Shown here in pieces: positions 36,667-45,896 of a stretch of 64,000 bases of DNA. Source of the DNA: Paraburkholderia ferrariae NBRC 106233 (lineage in GTDB: Bacteria; Pseudomonadota; Gammaproteobacteria; Burkholderiales; Burkholderiaceae); the NCBI RefSeq assembly GCF_000685035.1, contig NZ_BAYB01000002.1, positions 496,001 through 560,000 of the forward strand, written 5' to 3'. The notes under the pieces are model-generated. The model worked only from the letters and a program-made list of their open reading frames with translations, ran no database searches and was not told the origin of the DNA. The stretch's first letter is position 1. The number at the start of each line of letters is the position of its first letter. Both the position numbers and the translations under genes were made by a program.

Positions 36667-37269
36667 ATGAATGCAACGCCTGCCGTCGAAGTGCGGCAAC
36701 ACATCCTCGACACGGCCATGCCCATTTTGCTGGGCAAAGGCTTCTCGGCGGTCGGCCTCAACGAAATCCTTGCGGCGGCCGGCGTTCCCAAGGGCTCGTT
36801 CTATCACTATTTCGGCTCGAAGGAGGCGTTCGGCGAGGCGCTGCTCACGTCTTACTTCACGGACTACGTCGAGCGGCTGGACGACCTGCTGGTGCGGCAG
36901 CCGGGCACGGCAGCCGAGCGGCTCATGCGCTACTGGGACGACTGGCGCTCGACACAGTGCGCCGACGATCCGGCCGGCAAGTGCCTGGCCGTGAAGCTGG
37001 GCGCCGAGGTGTGCGATTTGTCCGAGCCGATGCGCGTGGTTTTGCAGCACGGCACCGGGCAGATCGTGGCGCGGCTTGCTGCGTGCATCGAGGCGGGCCG
37101 CGAGGATGGCTCGCTCGCCGGCGTGAGCGACGCACCGGGCATGGCGGCGACGCTCTACGAGTTGTGGCTGGGCGCCACGTTGCTGGAAAAGATCCGGCGC
37201 GACGGCCAGCCGCTCGAAGCGGCCATGGTCACGACGCGCCACCTGCTGGGCCTGCCGCCGACGCGGTAA
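36667..37269 (+). CDS. TetR-family regulator (NemR/AcuR-like)
   Basis: Repressor candidate of 200 residues. Helix-turn-helix at about residues 10-55 (HILDTAMPILLGKGFSAVGLN, ILAAAGVPKGSFYHYFGSKE). The ligand domain carries cysteines in STQCADDPAGKCLAVKLGAEVCDLSE. That pattern is found in TetR proteins sensing electrophiles such as NemR, which often sit beside Old Yellow Enzymes and glyoxalase-like genes, as here. Two near-identical operators flank the gene, so autoregulation and control of the DJ-1/OYE genes are likely. Confidence 0.9.
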   Translation: MNATPAVEVRQHILDTAMPILLGKGFSAVGLNEILAAAGVPKGSFYHYFGSKEAFGEALLTSYFTDYVERLDDLLVRQPGTAAERLMRYWDDWRSTQCADDPAGKCLAVKLGAEVCDLSEPMRVVLQHGTGQIVARLAACIEAGREDGSLAGVSDAPGMAATLYELWLGATLLEKIRRDGQPLEAAMVTTRHLLGLPPTR

Positions 37270-37366
37270 GCGCGGATGAATTAGCGCGCGAGCGTAGGGC
37301 GCTGCCGCGGGACGCATGGCCCTCACGGCACACCGTCGCAGCACCGGCCAGCATGTATCGATAAAC

Positions 37367-37381
37367 TAGACGACCGGTCTA
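37367..37381. promoter_or_regulatory. TetR-type operator, copy 2
   Basis: TAGACGACCGGTCTA matches the site at 36629-36643 in 14 of 15 bases and lies 82 bp before the DJ-1-like gene. It indicates that the intervening TetR controls that gene and those after it. Confidence 0.7.
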
Positions 37382-37462
37382 ATAGGTTGCGGATCGACCT
37401 GTGGCAGACCGGTTCCCACGACGGCGCGCAAGCGCCGGGATGCCATCGAGAAAGGAATTCCG

Positions 37463-38146
37463 ATGAAGGTACTGATCGTTTTGACCTCGCATGAGGACCT
37501 CGGCAACACGGGCAAGAAGACGGGTTTCTGGCTCGAGGAGTTCGCGGCGCCGTATTACGCGCTGCGCGATGCCGGGGTGCAGTTGACGCTTGCCTCGCCC
37601 AAGGGCGGCCAGCCGCCGCTCGACCCGAAGAGCGATGATCCGTCCGCGCAGACCGATGCAACGCGCCGCTTCGCCGCGGATGCGGCCGCGCGTGCCGAGC
37701 TTGCCGATACGAAACGTCTCGCGGACGTGGACGCCAGCGACTTCGACGCCGTGTTCTATCCGGGCGGCCACGGGCCGCTATGGGATCTCGCCGAAGATCC
37801 TGCTTCGATCGCCCTGATCGAGAAGACGATCGCGGCCGGCAAGCCGGTTGCGACCGTATGCCATGCGCCCGGCGTGCTGCGCCACGTGAAGGGCGCGGAC
37901 GGCAAGCCGATGGTGGCCGGCAAGTCGGTGACCGGCTTTTCCAATGCGGAAGAGGCGGCGGTGGGCCTCACTGAAGTCGTGCCGTTCCTCGTCGAGGACA
38001 TGCTGAAGGCGAGCGGCGGCAACTATAGCAAGGCCGCCGACTGGCAGCCGCATGTGGCTGTCGATGGCCTGCTGATCACGGGGCAGAATCCGGCCTCGTC
38101 GGAGCCGGTGGCCGAGGCGCTGCTCAAGGCGCTGGGTCACGCCTGA
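37463..38146 (+). CDS. DJ-1/PfpI-superfamily protein, Hsp31/glyoxalase III-like
   Basis: Cytoplasmic protein of 227 residues. The nucleophile elbow TVCHAPG holds Cys133 with His134, and Glu25/Glu26 in GFWLEEFAAPY are in the place of the acidic residue. The N-terminal DLGNTGKKTGFW motif is typical of the class I glutamine-amidotransferase-like Hsp31 branch, many of which convert methylglyoxal to lactate without cofactor. AAAGGA is 8 bp before ATG. Neighbouring OYE, ABM and alcohol dehydrogenase genes fit a carbonyl or electrophile defence role. Confidence 0.88.
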   Translation: MKVLIVLTSHEDLGNTGKKTGFWLEEFAAPYYALRDAGVQLTLASPKGGQPPLDPKSDDPSAQTDATRRFAADAAARAELADTKRLADVDASDFDAVFYPGGHGPLWDLAEDPASIALIEKTIAAGKPVATVCHAPGVLRHVKGADGKPMVAGKSVTGFSNAEEAAVGLTEVVPFLVEDMLKASGGNYSKAADWQPHVAVDGLLITGQNPASSEPVAEALLKALGHA

Positions 38147-38402
38147 TGTCCGGGTTGACGTCCAGGTTGATTGCGTGTGCCGAAGGCCCGCGACTTGCAG
38201 CTTTCGGCGCGCGCAGCAGTTCAACCTGAGTCCTCTTGGGCGAGACGCGTTGCCGCGCCCTTATCTCCGATTCGCTTTGGCAACACGCCGCGCCTGCCGT
38301 GGCGCGGCGCAACCGTATTGCGTTGCCGATCCGGAATCCCGTTTCTTAACCGGGCACCGATGCCGCGAAGGCTGCGGCCCGTGCCAACCCGGAGAGCAGT
38401 TG

Positions 38403-39500
38403 ATGTCTGCATTGTTCGAACCGTTCAAACTGAAGGATGTATCCCTGCGCAATCGCATCGCCGTGCCGCCGATGTGCCAGTACGTGGCCGTCGATGGCGT
38501 GATCAACGACTGGCACCACGTGCATCTCGCGCAGATCGCGCGCGGCGGTGCGGGGCTCGTGATCGTCGAAGCCACCGCCGTGTCGCCCGAAGGCCGCATC
38601 ACGCCGGGCTGCACGGGCTTGTGGAACGACGCACAGGCGCAGGCTTTCGCCCCGACCGTGGCGGCAATCAAGGCCGCCGGCGCCGTGCCCGGCATCCAGA
38701 TCGGGCACGCGGGCCGCAAAGCGAGCGCGAATCGTCCGTGGGAAGGCGACGACCATATTCCCGAGGGCGATCCGCGCGGCTGGCAGACCATCGCCCCTTC
38801 GGCGATCCCGTTCGGCGCCCATTTGCCGAAAGTGCCGAAGGCAATGACGCAGGACGACATCTCCCGCGTACGCGAGGACTTCGTCGCTGCAGCGAAGCGG
38901 GCACTCGACGCCGGCTTCGAGTGGCTCGAACTCCACTTCGCACACGGCTACCTCGCGCAGAGTTTCTTCTCGCCGCACGCGAACCGGCGCGACGATGCTT
39001 ACGGCGGCAGCCTCGAAAACCGCAGCCGTTTCCTGCTGGAAACGCTGGCGGCCGTGCGCAAGGTCTGGCCGGAGCATTTGCCGCTGACCGCGCGCTTCGG
39101 CGTGATCGAATACGATGGCCGTGATGAAGAGACGTTGGCCGAATCGATCGAACTCGCGAAGGGCTTCAAGCGGGAAGGGCTCGACATGCTGAGCGTGAGC
39201 GTCGCTTTCACGACGCCCACCGCGCAGATTCCGTGGGCGCCCGCGTTTCTCGCGCCGATCGCGCAGAAGGTGCGCCGCGCGACCGGGCTGCCCGTGGCTT
39301 CGGCATGGGGTATCGATACGCCGGCGCTGGCCGAGCGCTCGGTGGCCTCGGAGCAACTGGATCTGGTGATGGTGGGCCGCGCGCATCTGGCGAATCCGCA
39401 CTGGCCGTATTACGCGGCCCGCGAGCTGGGTGTGGAGCGTGCCGCGTGGACCTTGCCGGCGCCCTATGCGCACTGGCTGGAACGCTACAAGGTGGCTTGA
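38403..39500 (+). CDS. Old Yellow Enzyme family NADH:flavin oxidoreductase (YqjM/XenA type)
   Basis: FMN-dependent ene-reductase of 365 residues reducing activated C=C bonds or nitro compounds. The thermophilic-like class signature VPPMCQY (Cys25) is present, with QIGHAGRKAS (substrate His and Arg), the late HFAHGYLAQSFFSPHANRRDD, and GGSLENRSRF and VMVGRAHLANP for FMN phosphate. ATG 38403 with GGAGAG upstream. It follows the DJ-1-like gene by 256 bp of sequence with no recognised gene or terminator, and is 41 bp before the ABM gene. Confidence 0.93.
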   Translation: MSALFEPFKLKDVSLRNRIAVPPMCQYVAVDGVINDWHHVHLAQIARGGAGLVIVEATAVSPEGRITPGCTGLWNDAQAQAFAPTVAAIKAAGAVPGIQIGHAGRKASANRPWEGDDHIPEGDPRGWQTIAPSAIPFGAHLPKVPKAMTQDDISRVREDFVAAAKRALDAGFEWLELHFAHGYLAQSFFSPHANRRDDAYGGSLENRSRFLLETLAAVRKVWPEHLPLTARFGVIEYDGRDEETLAESIELAKGFKREGLDMLSVSVAFTTPTAQIPWAPAFLAPIAQKVRRATGLPVASAWGIDTPALAERSVASEQLDLVMVGRAHLANPHWPYYAARELGVERAAWTLPAPYAHWLERYKVA

Positions 39501-39541
39501 GTTTGCCGATCGGAAAATACGTTGACCACAAGGAGTGAACG

Positions 39542-39847
39542 ATGAATGTGTACCTGATTGCGAGCCTCACGCCGAGGCCGGAGCATGTTGCGGAGCTCGA
39601 AGCCGCGCTACGCGAACTGGTCGCGGCTTCGCGCAGCGAACCGGGCAATCTGCGCTATGACCTGCTGCACCGTGCCGACGGCCAGCCCGGCTTCTACGTG
39701 TATGAGATCTATGCGGACGACGCTGCCGTCGAGGCGCATCGCCAGAGCGCGCACTATGCCGCTTTCGGCGCGAAGGCGAAGGCCGGCGACTGGCTTGCCG
39801 GGGCGCCCGACGTAAAGGTGCTGAAGGGCGTCGACGTGGCCGCCTGA
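39542..39847 (+). CDS. Antibiotic-biosynthesis-monooxygenase (ABM) domain protein
   Basis: Small cytoplasmic protein of 101 residues with a single ferredoxin-like ABM domain (YLIASLTPRPEHVAELEAALRE, then SRSEPGNLRYDLLHRADGQP and FYVYEIYADDAAVEAHRQSAHY). Such dimeric proteins include quinol monooxygenases (YgiN) and proteins with no enzyme role. AAGGAG lies 7 bp before ATG. Last gene of the rightward run, followed by a strong hairpin. Confidence 0.88.
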   Translation: MNVYLIASLTPRPEHVAELEAALRELVAASRSEPGNLRYDLLHRADGQPGFYVYEIYADDAAVEAHRQSAHYAAFGAKAKAGDWLAGAPDVKVLKGVDVAA

Positions 39848-39895
39848 CGAGCCGACAGCCTCATTCGGCCCGTATGTTGGCGGGCTGTCCAACAG

Positions 39896-39925
39896 CACAA
39901 GGGCTCGCCGCGGCGAGCCCTTGTG
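39896..39925. terminator. Bidirectional hairpin between ABM and adhP
   Basis: A perfect 30-bp palindrome: CACAAGGGCTCGCCG (39896-39910) is followed directly by its reverse complement (39911-39925). It lies between convergent genes, 49 bp after ABM and 32 bp after the adhP stop. No long T-run is seen on either side. Confidence 0.7.
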
Positions 39926-39956
39926 GTTTCCGATCGGCAAGAATTGCCGTTTGCCG

Positions 39957-40985
39957 TCAGTTGGCCATGTCGAGCACGACCCGGCCCTCTATGGCGCCGC
40001 GCTCCATGCGCGCGAACACCTCGTTGATGTTCTCCAGCTTGTCCGTGCTGACCGTCGCCTTGACCTTGCCTTCCTCGGCGAACATCAGCGACTCTTCGAG
40101 ATCGAGCCGTGTGCCGACGATCGACCCGCGCACCGTGATGCCGCTCAGCACCATGTCGAAGATCGACAGCGGGAAGTCGCCGGGAGGCAGGCCATTGAGG
40201 GACACGGTGCCGCCACGGCGCACCATGCCAAGCGCCTGCGAGAAAGCGATCGGAGACACCGCGGTGACGAGCACGCCATGTGCGCCGCCGATTTCCTTCT
40301 TCAGATACGCCGCGGGATCCGTCGTCCTGGCATTGACGGTCACGGTGGCGCCCAGGCGCTTCGCCAGTTCGAGTTTCGTATCGTCAATGTCCACCGCTGC
40401 GACGTTCAGCCCCATGGCGCGCGCGTATTGAACGGCCATGTGGCCGAGGCCGCCCACCCCGGATATCACCACCCAGTTGCCGGGGCGCGTATCGGTGACT
40501 TTCAGTCCCTTGTACACGGTGACGCCCGCGCAGAGCACCGGCGCCACTTCGATGAAATCCATGCCCTTGGGCAAAAGGCCCACGTAGTTCGCATCGGCTT
40601 TCGCATACTGCGCAAAACCGCCGTTGACCGAATAGCCCGTGTTCTGCTGCTGCTCGCATAGCGTTTCCCAGCCGCCGAGACAATGCTCGCAATGGCCGCA
40701 GGCCGAATAGAGCCAGGGGATGCCCACGCGGTCGCCTTCCTTCACGTGCGTGACGCCGCTGCCGACACCCACGACATAACCCACGCCTTCGTGCCCCGGA
40801 ATGAAGGGCGGTTGCGGTTTCACGGGCCAGTCGCCATGCGCGGCGTGCAGGTCTGTATGGCAGACACCGCAGGCCTCGATTTTCACGAGTAGCTCTCCCG
40901 GGCCCGGGGTGGGGATGGCGACTTCTTCGAGAACGAGGGGTTGGCCAAAGGCACGAACTACCGCGGCTTGCATCGACTTGCTCAT
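39957..40985 (-). CDS. adhP: Zinc-dependent alcohol dehydrogenase (AdhP-like)
   Basis: NAD-dependent medium-chain alcohol dehydrogenase, 342 residues. Catalytic zinc ligands are in [15 protein letters not shown] and GHEGVGYV. The structural zinc four-Cys set is [15 protein letters not shown], and the Rossmann motif is [13 protein letters not shown] with [10 protein letters not shown] giving NAD preference. The order and spacing match AdhP/AdhA ethanol-active enzymes. AAGGAG lies 7 bp before ATG 40985. Convergent with the OYE/ABM run. Confidence 0.94.
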   Translation of the reverse strand: MSKSMQAAVVRAFGQPLVLEEVAIPTPGPGELLVKIEACGVCHTDLHAAHGDWPVKPQPPFIPGHEGVGYVVGVGSGVTHVKEGDRVGIPWLYSACGHCEHCLGGWETLCEQQQNTGYSVNGGFAQYAKADANYVGLLPKGMDFIEVAPVLCAGVTVYKGLKVTDTRPGNWVVISGVGGLGHMAVQYARAMGLNVAAVDIDDTKLELAKRLGATVTVNARTTDPAAYLKKEIGGAHGVLVTAVSPIAFSQALGMVRRGGTVSLNGLPPGDFPLSIFDMVLSGITVRGSIVGTRLDLEESLMFAEEGKVKATVSTDKLENINEVFARMERGAIEGRVVLDMAN

Positions 40986-41294
40986 CGTAGGGCTCCTTAT
41001 CGACTGGCGGCGCGCGGCCAGATGCAACACGCATCGCGGATTCGCAGCGCGACCATTACTACCTTTCAAGTGTGAAGGAAAGCGCAACCCGGTGCGATGA
41101 AGGTGTGCATTGGATACGCATCTGGCGGCGATTTCGAATCTCGCGATAACGCTTCCGTAAGCAACGGTAAAGGACGGTAAACGCAGGAAACGCGGCGAAC
41201 GCTATGCTCCTACGGCGCCCGATGCGCAACGAAGCCAGCCACACAGCCAGTTACGAAGCCGACTGCGCACTCCATCGCATGTGGCACTCATTGC
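40986..41294. other. Intergenic region between adhP and the TPR gene
   Basis: Divergent promoters must lie here. Only a TATGCT at 41203-41208 (plus strand) resembles a -10 element, without a convincing -35. No repeats, RNA or small gene recognised. Confidence 0.3.
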
Positions 41295-43691
41295 ATGAAT
41301 CCGATGCACAACGACCCTCTATTCGAGCGCGCCAACGAGAGGCATCTCGCGGGCGAGCTGCCTGCTGCGCGGCGTTTGTACCTCGCGTTGCTGGAGCAGG
41401 ACGCATCGCATGCAGATGCTATCTTCAGGCTGGCTGTGCTGGCCCTGCAGGAAGGCAATCCATCGGACGCGATTGCCTGGTTGCAGAGGGCGCTTGCATT
41501 GCGTCCCGAACATCGCCGCTATCGCGAGGCGCTGGGCCAGGCGTACGCGATGGACGGGCGGCACGCCGAGGCGGCCGAAGTTTTTCTCGGCTTGCTCGCC
41601 GACGACGCAACATCGGCCGAACTGTGGTTCGCACTGGGTACGGCGTTGCAGGCGCAGGGGCAGATGCGCGAAGCAGCCGACGCCTGGCGGGCCGCTGTGC
41701 AGCGCGATCCGCAATCGGCCGATGCCTGGAACAATCTGGGCAACACCCTTCGGTTGCTCGGTGTTGCCGGCGAGGCGCAGACGGCGTATCGCCAGGCCTT
41801 GGCGGTGCGGCCCAACGACCCCAATGCCCTCACGAATCTCGGCACGCTGCTGCAGGAGCAGGGGCGCTACGACGAAGCGCTTGCCTTGCTGCGCGCGGCA
41901 CTGGCGGCGGCGCCCGATGCTTCCGCGGCAATGGCCAATCTGGGTGTGCTGCTGACCTTGTTAAAGAGTCCTGAGGAAGCGGTGGATCTCTTGAAGCGGG
42001 CGGTTGCCTGTGATCCCGATTCCGCACTCGCAGCCTATAACTACGGGAACGCGCTGCATGCGCTCGGCCGCCTTCGCGAAGCCGAGGCTCAGTATCTTCG
42101 CGCGCTCTCGCTCGACCCGACCCATGCGGCGGCCGCGAACAACCTCGGCAACGTCTATCGCGAACTCGGTGAATACCGGGCGGCGCAGCGTGCATTCGCA
42201 GCGGCGATCCAGGCGCGTCCGGATTTCATCGACGCCTATAACAACGCGGCCACACTGATGCGTACGGCAGGGCGCCTGGACGACGCGCATGCGCTGCTGC
42301 GCAAGGCACTCGACCTCGATCCGGCTCATTCGGCCACGCTCAACAATCTTGGCAACGTGCTCAAGGACAGTGGCGATCTGGACGAGGGTGTCGAGTGTTT
42401 CCGCCGGGCGCTGGCGAGCGATCCGCATAACGTGATCGCGCACAGCAATTTTGTGTATGCGCTCTCGTTCCAGTCGTTCGACGCCGACGCGATACTCGAA
42501 GCGGCTCGCGCGTGGTCCGCGCAGCATGAAAAAGCCATTCAGCCGTTGCCTGCGTTTGCGACTGTTGCGAGGCGCGAGGCGCGACGTCTGCGCATAGGTT
42601 ACGTATCGGCGGATTTTCGTGAGCATTGCCAGGCATTGTTCATGACGCCTCTGCTTGCACACCACGACCGGACACGCTTCGAGATTCACGCCTGGTCCAG
42701 CGTGTCGAGACCCGATGTCACCACCGCGCGGCTTGCCGCCTGCGTGGATGTCTGGCACGACGTGCGCGCGCTCGACGACGCTACGCTGGCGGAGCGGATT
42801 CGTGCAGCCGGCATCGACATCCTCGTCGATCTTGCGATGCATATGGCCGATGGCCGCCCGTTACTCTTCGCACGCAAGCCCGCACCTGTGCAGGTGGCGT
42901 GGCTCGCTTACCCCGGAACGACTGGGCTCGAAGCAATCGACTGGCGGCTGACCGATCCGTATCTCGACCCGTGCGGGCAAGACGGTCGGGGCAGCCGCTA
43001 CAGCGAACGGTCCTGGCGCCTGCCGGATACGTTCTGGTGCTACGACCCGCATGGGACAGTGGCCGAGGCGGGTCTGGGAGCGGGCCCCGAAGTCAGTCCG
43101 CTGCCAGCGGCAAGCGCGGGTCACATTACGTTCGGCAGCCTGAACAATCCCTGCAAGCTCACTGCCGCGACGCTGGAACTCTGGGCGCCGGTTTTCGCGC
43201 GTCTACCGTCCGCGCGACTCGTGCTCATGGCGCCCGAGGGCGACGCGCGGCGCCGCATCGCCGGACGGCTCGCCCAGGCCGGCATCGATCCCGCGCGTGT
43301 GCGCTTTGTGCCATTCCGGGCGCGCGACGCCTATTTGCGTGGCTACCACGAGATCGACATCGGGCTCGATTCGCTGCCGTACAACGGCCATACCACCTCG
43401 CTCGATGCTCTCTGGATGGGGGTGCCGGTGGTCACGCGGATCGGACCGACGGTGGCGGGGCGCGCCGGCTTGAGCCAGTTGGCGAATCTCGGACTCGAAG
43501 CGCTGGCGGCCGAATCCGACGCGGCCTTTGTTGCCGCCGCCGTTGATCTGGCGAACGATCTCGACCGTCTCGCGGATCTGCGTGCCGGCCTGCGCGCCCG
43601 CATGGAACGCTCTGCGCTGATGGATGGCGAGCGCTTCGCACGCGGTATCGAGGCGGCTTACGACGGCATGTGGGAGCGGCGCGTCCGCTAG
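41295..43691 (+). CDS. TPR protein with O-GlcNAc-transferase-like (GT41) domain
   Basis: Protein of 798 residues. The first half (about 1-400) is a run of tetratricopeptide repeats of 34 residues with NNLGN-type helices (DAWNNLGNTLRLLG, AAANNLGNVYRELG, ATLNNLGNVLKDSG). The second half is a GT41 glycosyltransferase: RIGYVSADFREHCQALFMTPL with the His region of the donor site, VQVAWLAYPGTTGLEAIDWRLTD, ITFGSLNNPCKLT, and LPYNGHTTSLDALWMGVPVVT. No signal peptide, so it is probably cytosolic. The acceptor is unknown; bacterial members glycosylate proteins or adhesins. It stands alone, and no flagellar or adhesin gene is near. No clear RBS precedes ATG 41295. Confidence 0.88.
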   Translation: MNPMHNDPLFERANERHLAGELPAARRLYLALLEQDASHADAIFRLAVLALQEGNPSDAIAWLQRALALRPEHRRYREALGQAYAMDGRHAEAAEVFLGLLADDATSAELWFALGTALQAQGQMREAADAWRAAVQRDPQSADAWNNLGNTLRLLGVAGEAQTAYRQALAVRPNDPNALTNLGTLLQEQGRYDEALALLRAALAAAPDASAAMANLGVLLTLLKSPEEAVDLLKRAVACDPDSALAAYNYGNALHALGRLREAEAQYLRALSLDPTHAAAANNLGNVYRELGEYRAAQRAFAAAIQARPDFIDAYNNAATLMRTAGRLDDAHALLRKALDLDPAHSATLNNLGNVLKDSGDLDEGVECFRRALASDPHNVIAHSNFVYALSFQSFDADAILEAARAWSAQHEKAIQPLPAFATVARREARRLRIGYVSADFREHCQALFMTPLLAHHDRTRFEIHAWSSVSRPDVTTARLAACVDVWHDVRALDDATLAERIRAAGIDILVDLAMHMADGRPLLFARKPAPVQVAWLAYPGTTGLEAIDWRLTDPYLDPCGQDGRGSRYSERSWRLPDTFWCYDPHGTVAEAGLGAGPEVSPLPAASAGHITFGSLNNPCKLTAATLELWAPVFARLPSARLVLMAPEGDARRRIAGRLAQAGIDPARVRFVPFRARDAYLRGYHEIDIGLDSLPYNGHTTSLDALWMGVPVVTRIGPTVAGRAGLSQLANLGLEALAAESDAAFVAAAVDLANDLDRLADLRAGLRARMERSALMDGERFARGIEAAYDGMWERRVR

Positions 43692-43765
43692 TGTCGCCTG
43701 GTTTTCACCCGAGGCAGCAAGATCCATTGCTGTCGATGCATTGGGCCTGCCGCTCGCAGCACACA

Positions 43766-44569
43766 TTACCCCTGCGCCTCTTCGCCGATAACCAGCCGGA
43801 ACAGCATGGCCTGCGAGGAAATCTCGAGCTTTCGATACAGATTGCTGCGATGCACCTTCGCAGTCGCCGGCGAAATACCCAGCAAGCGCGCGATATTTTT
43901 GCTTGAGTGCCCCGCAAGGATCATCAGCGCCACCTCGATCTCACGCGCGGTCAGCCCGGCAGTTGCACGCCGATGCAACGCCTGTTCGAACTGTTCCTGA
44001 CGCCCGCTTTGCACGTTCGCGCGATCGGTACGAACCGCCTCTCCTGCAACAGCCCCAGGCACCGCCCGCCGCATCAACGGCAAAATCCACGCGCCGCACA
44101 GACATAGGGTCCCGATCTCCCGCGAACTAAACCGCCTCCTGCTCCCCATCGAAAGCGATACCGTTTCCCCACCGGTCAGCGGCGCAAGAAACTGCACTTC
44201 GTCCTCCAGCACGTTCACCGCGAAATAACGCCGAAAATATTCGGTTTCGCGAAAGTGATCGGGCGCGACCTCGTCGAGGCGGTACAGTCCCGCACTAATC
44301 GTCCCCAGGCTGAACTGATAGAACGGATCGAGCAGATAGACCCCGTTCAGATAGCCCTGAAACAACGCGTCGTGCCCCGCCTGCAGCGGACTTTCCGCCA
44401 CCACGCGCGGTTTGTCTGCGGGGCTGAAGATCATTGCCACCCAGTTGTCGAACTGCACGATGCCGCGCAGCACGTCGACCAGTGCGTTCCAGAACTGCCC
44501 GTCGTCGATGCGTTCGATCAGGCGTCCCAGCCGCTGGTGAAATGCCACGTCCGCAACGTCGAGCTTCAT
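43766..44569 (-). CDS. LuxR-family transcriptional regulator
   Basis: Regulator of 267 residues with a C-terminal LuxR helix-turn-helix (GLTAREIEVALMILAGHSSK, then IARLLGISPATAKVHRSNLY). The N-terminal 180 residues are a sensor-like domain with no response-regulator Asp site and no clear acyl-homoserine-lactone motif. Divergent from the DmpA-type peptidase gene across 161 bp, so it probably controls the peptidase and the binding protein. Confidence 0.88.
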   Translation of the reverse strand: MKLDVADVAFHQRLGRLIERIDDGQFWNALVDVLRGIVQFDNWVAMIFSPADKPRVVAESPLQAGHDALFQGYLNGVYLLDPFYQFSLGTISAGLYRLDEVAPDHFRETEYFRRYFAVNVLEDEVQFLAPLTGGETVSLSMGSRRRFSSREIGTLCLCGAWILPLMRRAVPGAVAGEAVRTDRANVQSGRQEQFEQALHRRATAGLTAREIEVALMILAGHSSKNIARLLGISPATAKVHRSNLYRKLEISSQAMLFRLVIGEEAQG

Positions 44570-44730
44570 GCGTGCTCCTTCTTGCCTGCTAACCCAAAAG
44601 GTTTAGTTCGTGCCGGCGCATCTAGTCCACCGGACCGATGTTCGTGCCGCGCGCTGCTGCTTAACATCTCGCTACCTCAACGCAAACAACAATGACAGGG
44701 CGCCTCGCACGGCGCCAAAGGAGAACAGGT

Positions 44731-45840
44731 ATGCGCATCAGAGACCTGGGCATACGGATCGGGCGCGGCACGCCGGGACCGTTGAACAGTATCACCGACG
44801 TGCCGGGCGTTCGCGTCGGCCATCATACCTTGGCCGAAAAGCGCGAAGGCATTTCGATTCGGACTGGCGTGACTGTGATCGAGCCACGGCCCGGCCTGGC
44901 TCGCCTCGACCCGTGCTTCGCGGGCTGCGACGTGCTGAACGGCAATGGCGACACCAGCGGGCTCGAATGGATCCGCGAGGCAGGCCTGCTCACTACGCCT
45001 ATCGCTTTCACCAATACGCACAGTGTGGGCGTGGTGCGCGATGCACTGATCGAAGCCGAACGAACTTCGGCCACTGGCCAGTACTGGTGCATGCCGGTCG
45101 TGCTGGAAACCTTCGACGGGCTGCTCAACGACATCTGGGGGCAACACGTCACGGCTGCCCACGTGCATGAAGCGCTCGCCGCCGCGCGCGGCGGCGCCGT
45201 TGCGGAAGGATGCGTGGGTGGCGGTACCGGCATGATCTGCCATGAGTTCAAAGGCGGCATCGGCACAGCGTCGCGTCGGTTGTCCGCCGAAGAAGGCGCA
45301 TGGACCGTCGGTGCCATCGTCCAGGCCAACTACGGTCGCCGTGAAGCGTTGCGCGTGGGCGGCTATCCGGTTGGCGAATGGCTGACCGAGGTGCCGTCGC
45401 CGTTCGCGCGGCGCGAAGCGGGTGTGCCGGGCATGGGGTCGATCGTCGTTGCGATTGCAACGGATGCGCCTCTGTTGCCTCACCAGTGCACGCAAATCGC
45501 GCGTCGCGCGGGCGTCGGCCTTGCCCGGGCAGGCGGGGGGACGGAGTACGCGAGCGGCGACATCTTCGTCGCGTTCTCGGTGGGCAACCACGGTTTGACA
45601 GTCGCCGATTACGGACGCACCAGCGCGCCTGTCACGACGCTGCACAGCGTGAATCCGGACTACATGACCGCACTGTTCGTGGCCGTGGCTGACGCGGTGG
45701 AAGAGGCCATTCTCAACGCACTGGTGGCAGCCGTGGACACGCACGGTCATGCCGGGTCGTTTGCGCCTGCGCTCGGTGCCGAGCGTCTGATCCGTGCGCT
45801 CGAACTGGCGGGTTGGCATCCAGATATTTCGCTTACCTGA
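44731..45840 (+). CDS. P1-family (DmpA-type) peptidase
   Basis: N-terminal-nucleophile peptidase of 369 residues related to DmpA (L-aminopeptidase/D-Ala-esterase). These proteins cut themselves before the catalytic Ser. Here the site is GVPGMGSIVVAIATDAPL with Ser237. The family start SITDVPGVRVGHHT and the mid motif EGCVGGGTGMICHEFKGGIG are clear. AAAGGAG lies 8 bp before ATG 44731. It is followed within 56 bp by a PotF-like binding protein, which suggests a link between polyamine- or peptide-like compounds and the peptidase. Confidence 0.92.
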   Translation: MRIRDLGIRIGRGTPGPLNSITDVPGVRVGHHTLAEKREGISIRTGVTVIEPRPGLARLDPCFAGCDVLNGNGDTSGLEWIREAGLLTTPIAFTNTHSVGVVRDALIEAERTSATGQYWCMPVVLETFDGLLNDIWGQHVTAAHVHEALAAARGGAVAEGCVGGGTGMICHEFKGGIGTASRRLSAEEGAWTVGAIVQANYGRREALRVGGYPVGEWLTEVPSPFARREAGVPGMGSIVVAIATDAPLLPHQCTQIARRAGVGLARAGGGTEYASGDIFVAFSVGNHGLTVADYGRTSAPVTTLHSVNPDYMTALFVAVADAVEEAILNALVAAVDTHGHAGSFAPALGAERLIRALELAGWHPDISLT

Positions 45841-45896
45841 TTATATGGTTTGCGTTTTTTTCCATCGAATCAGCCCATCAAGTACCGAGGCCCATC

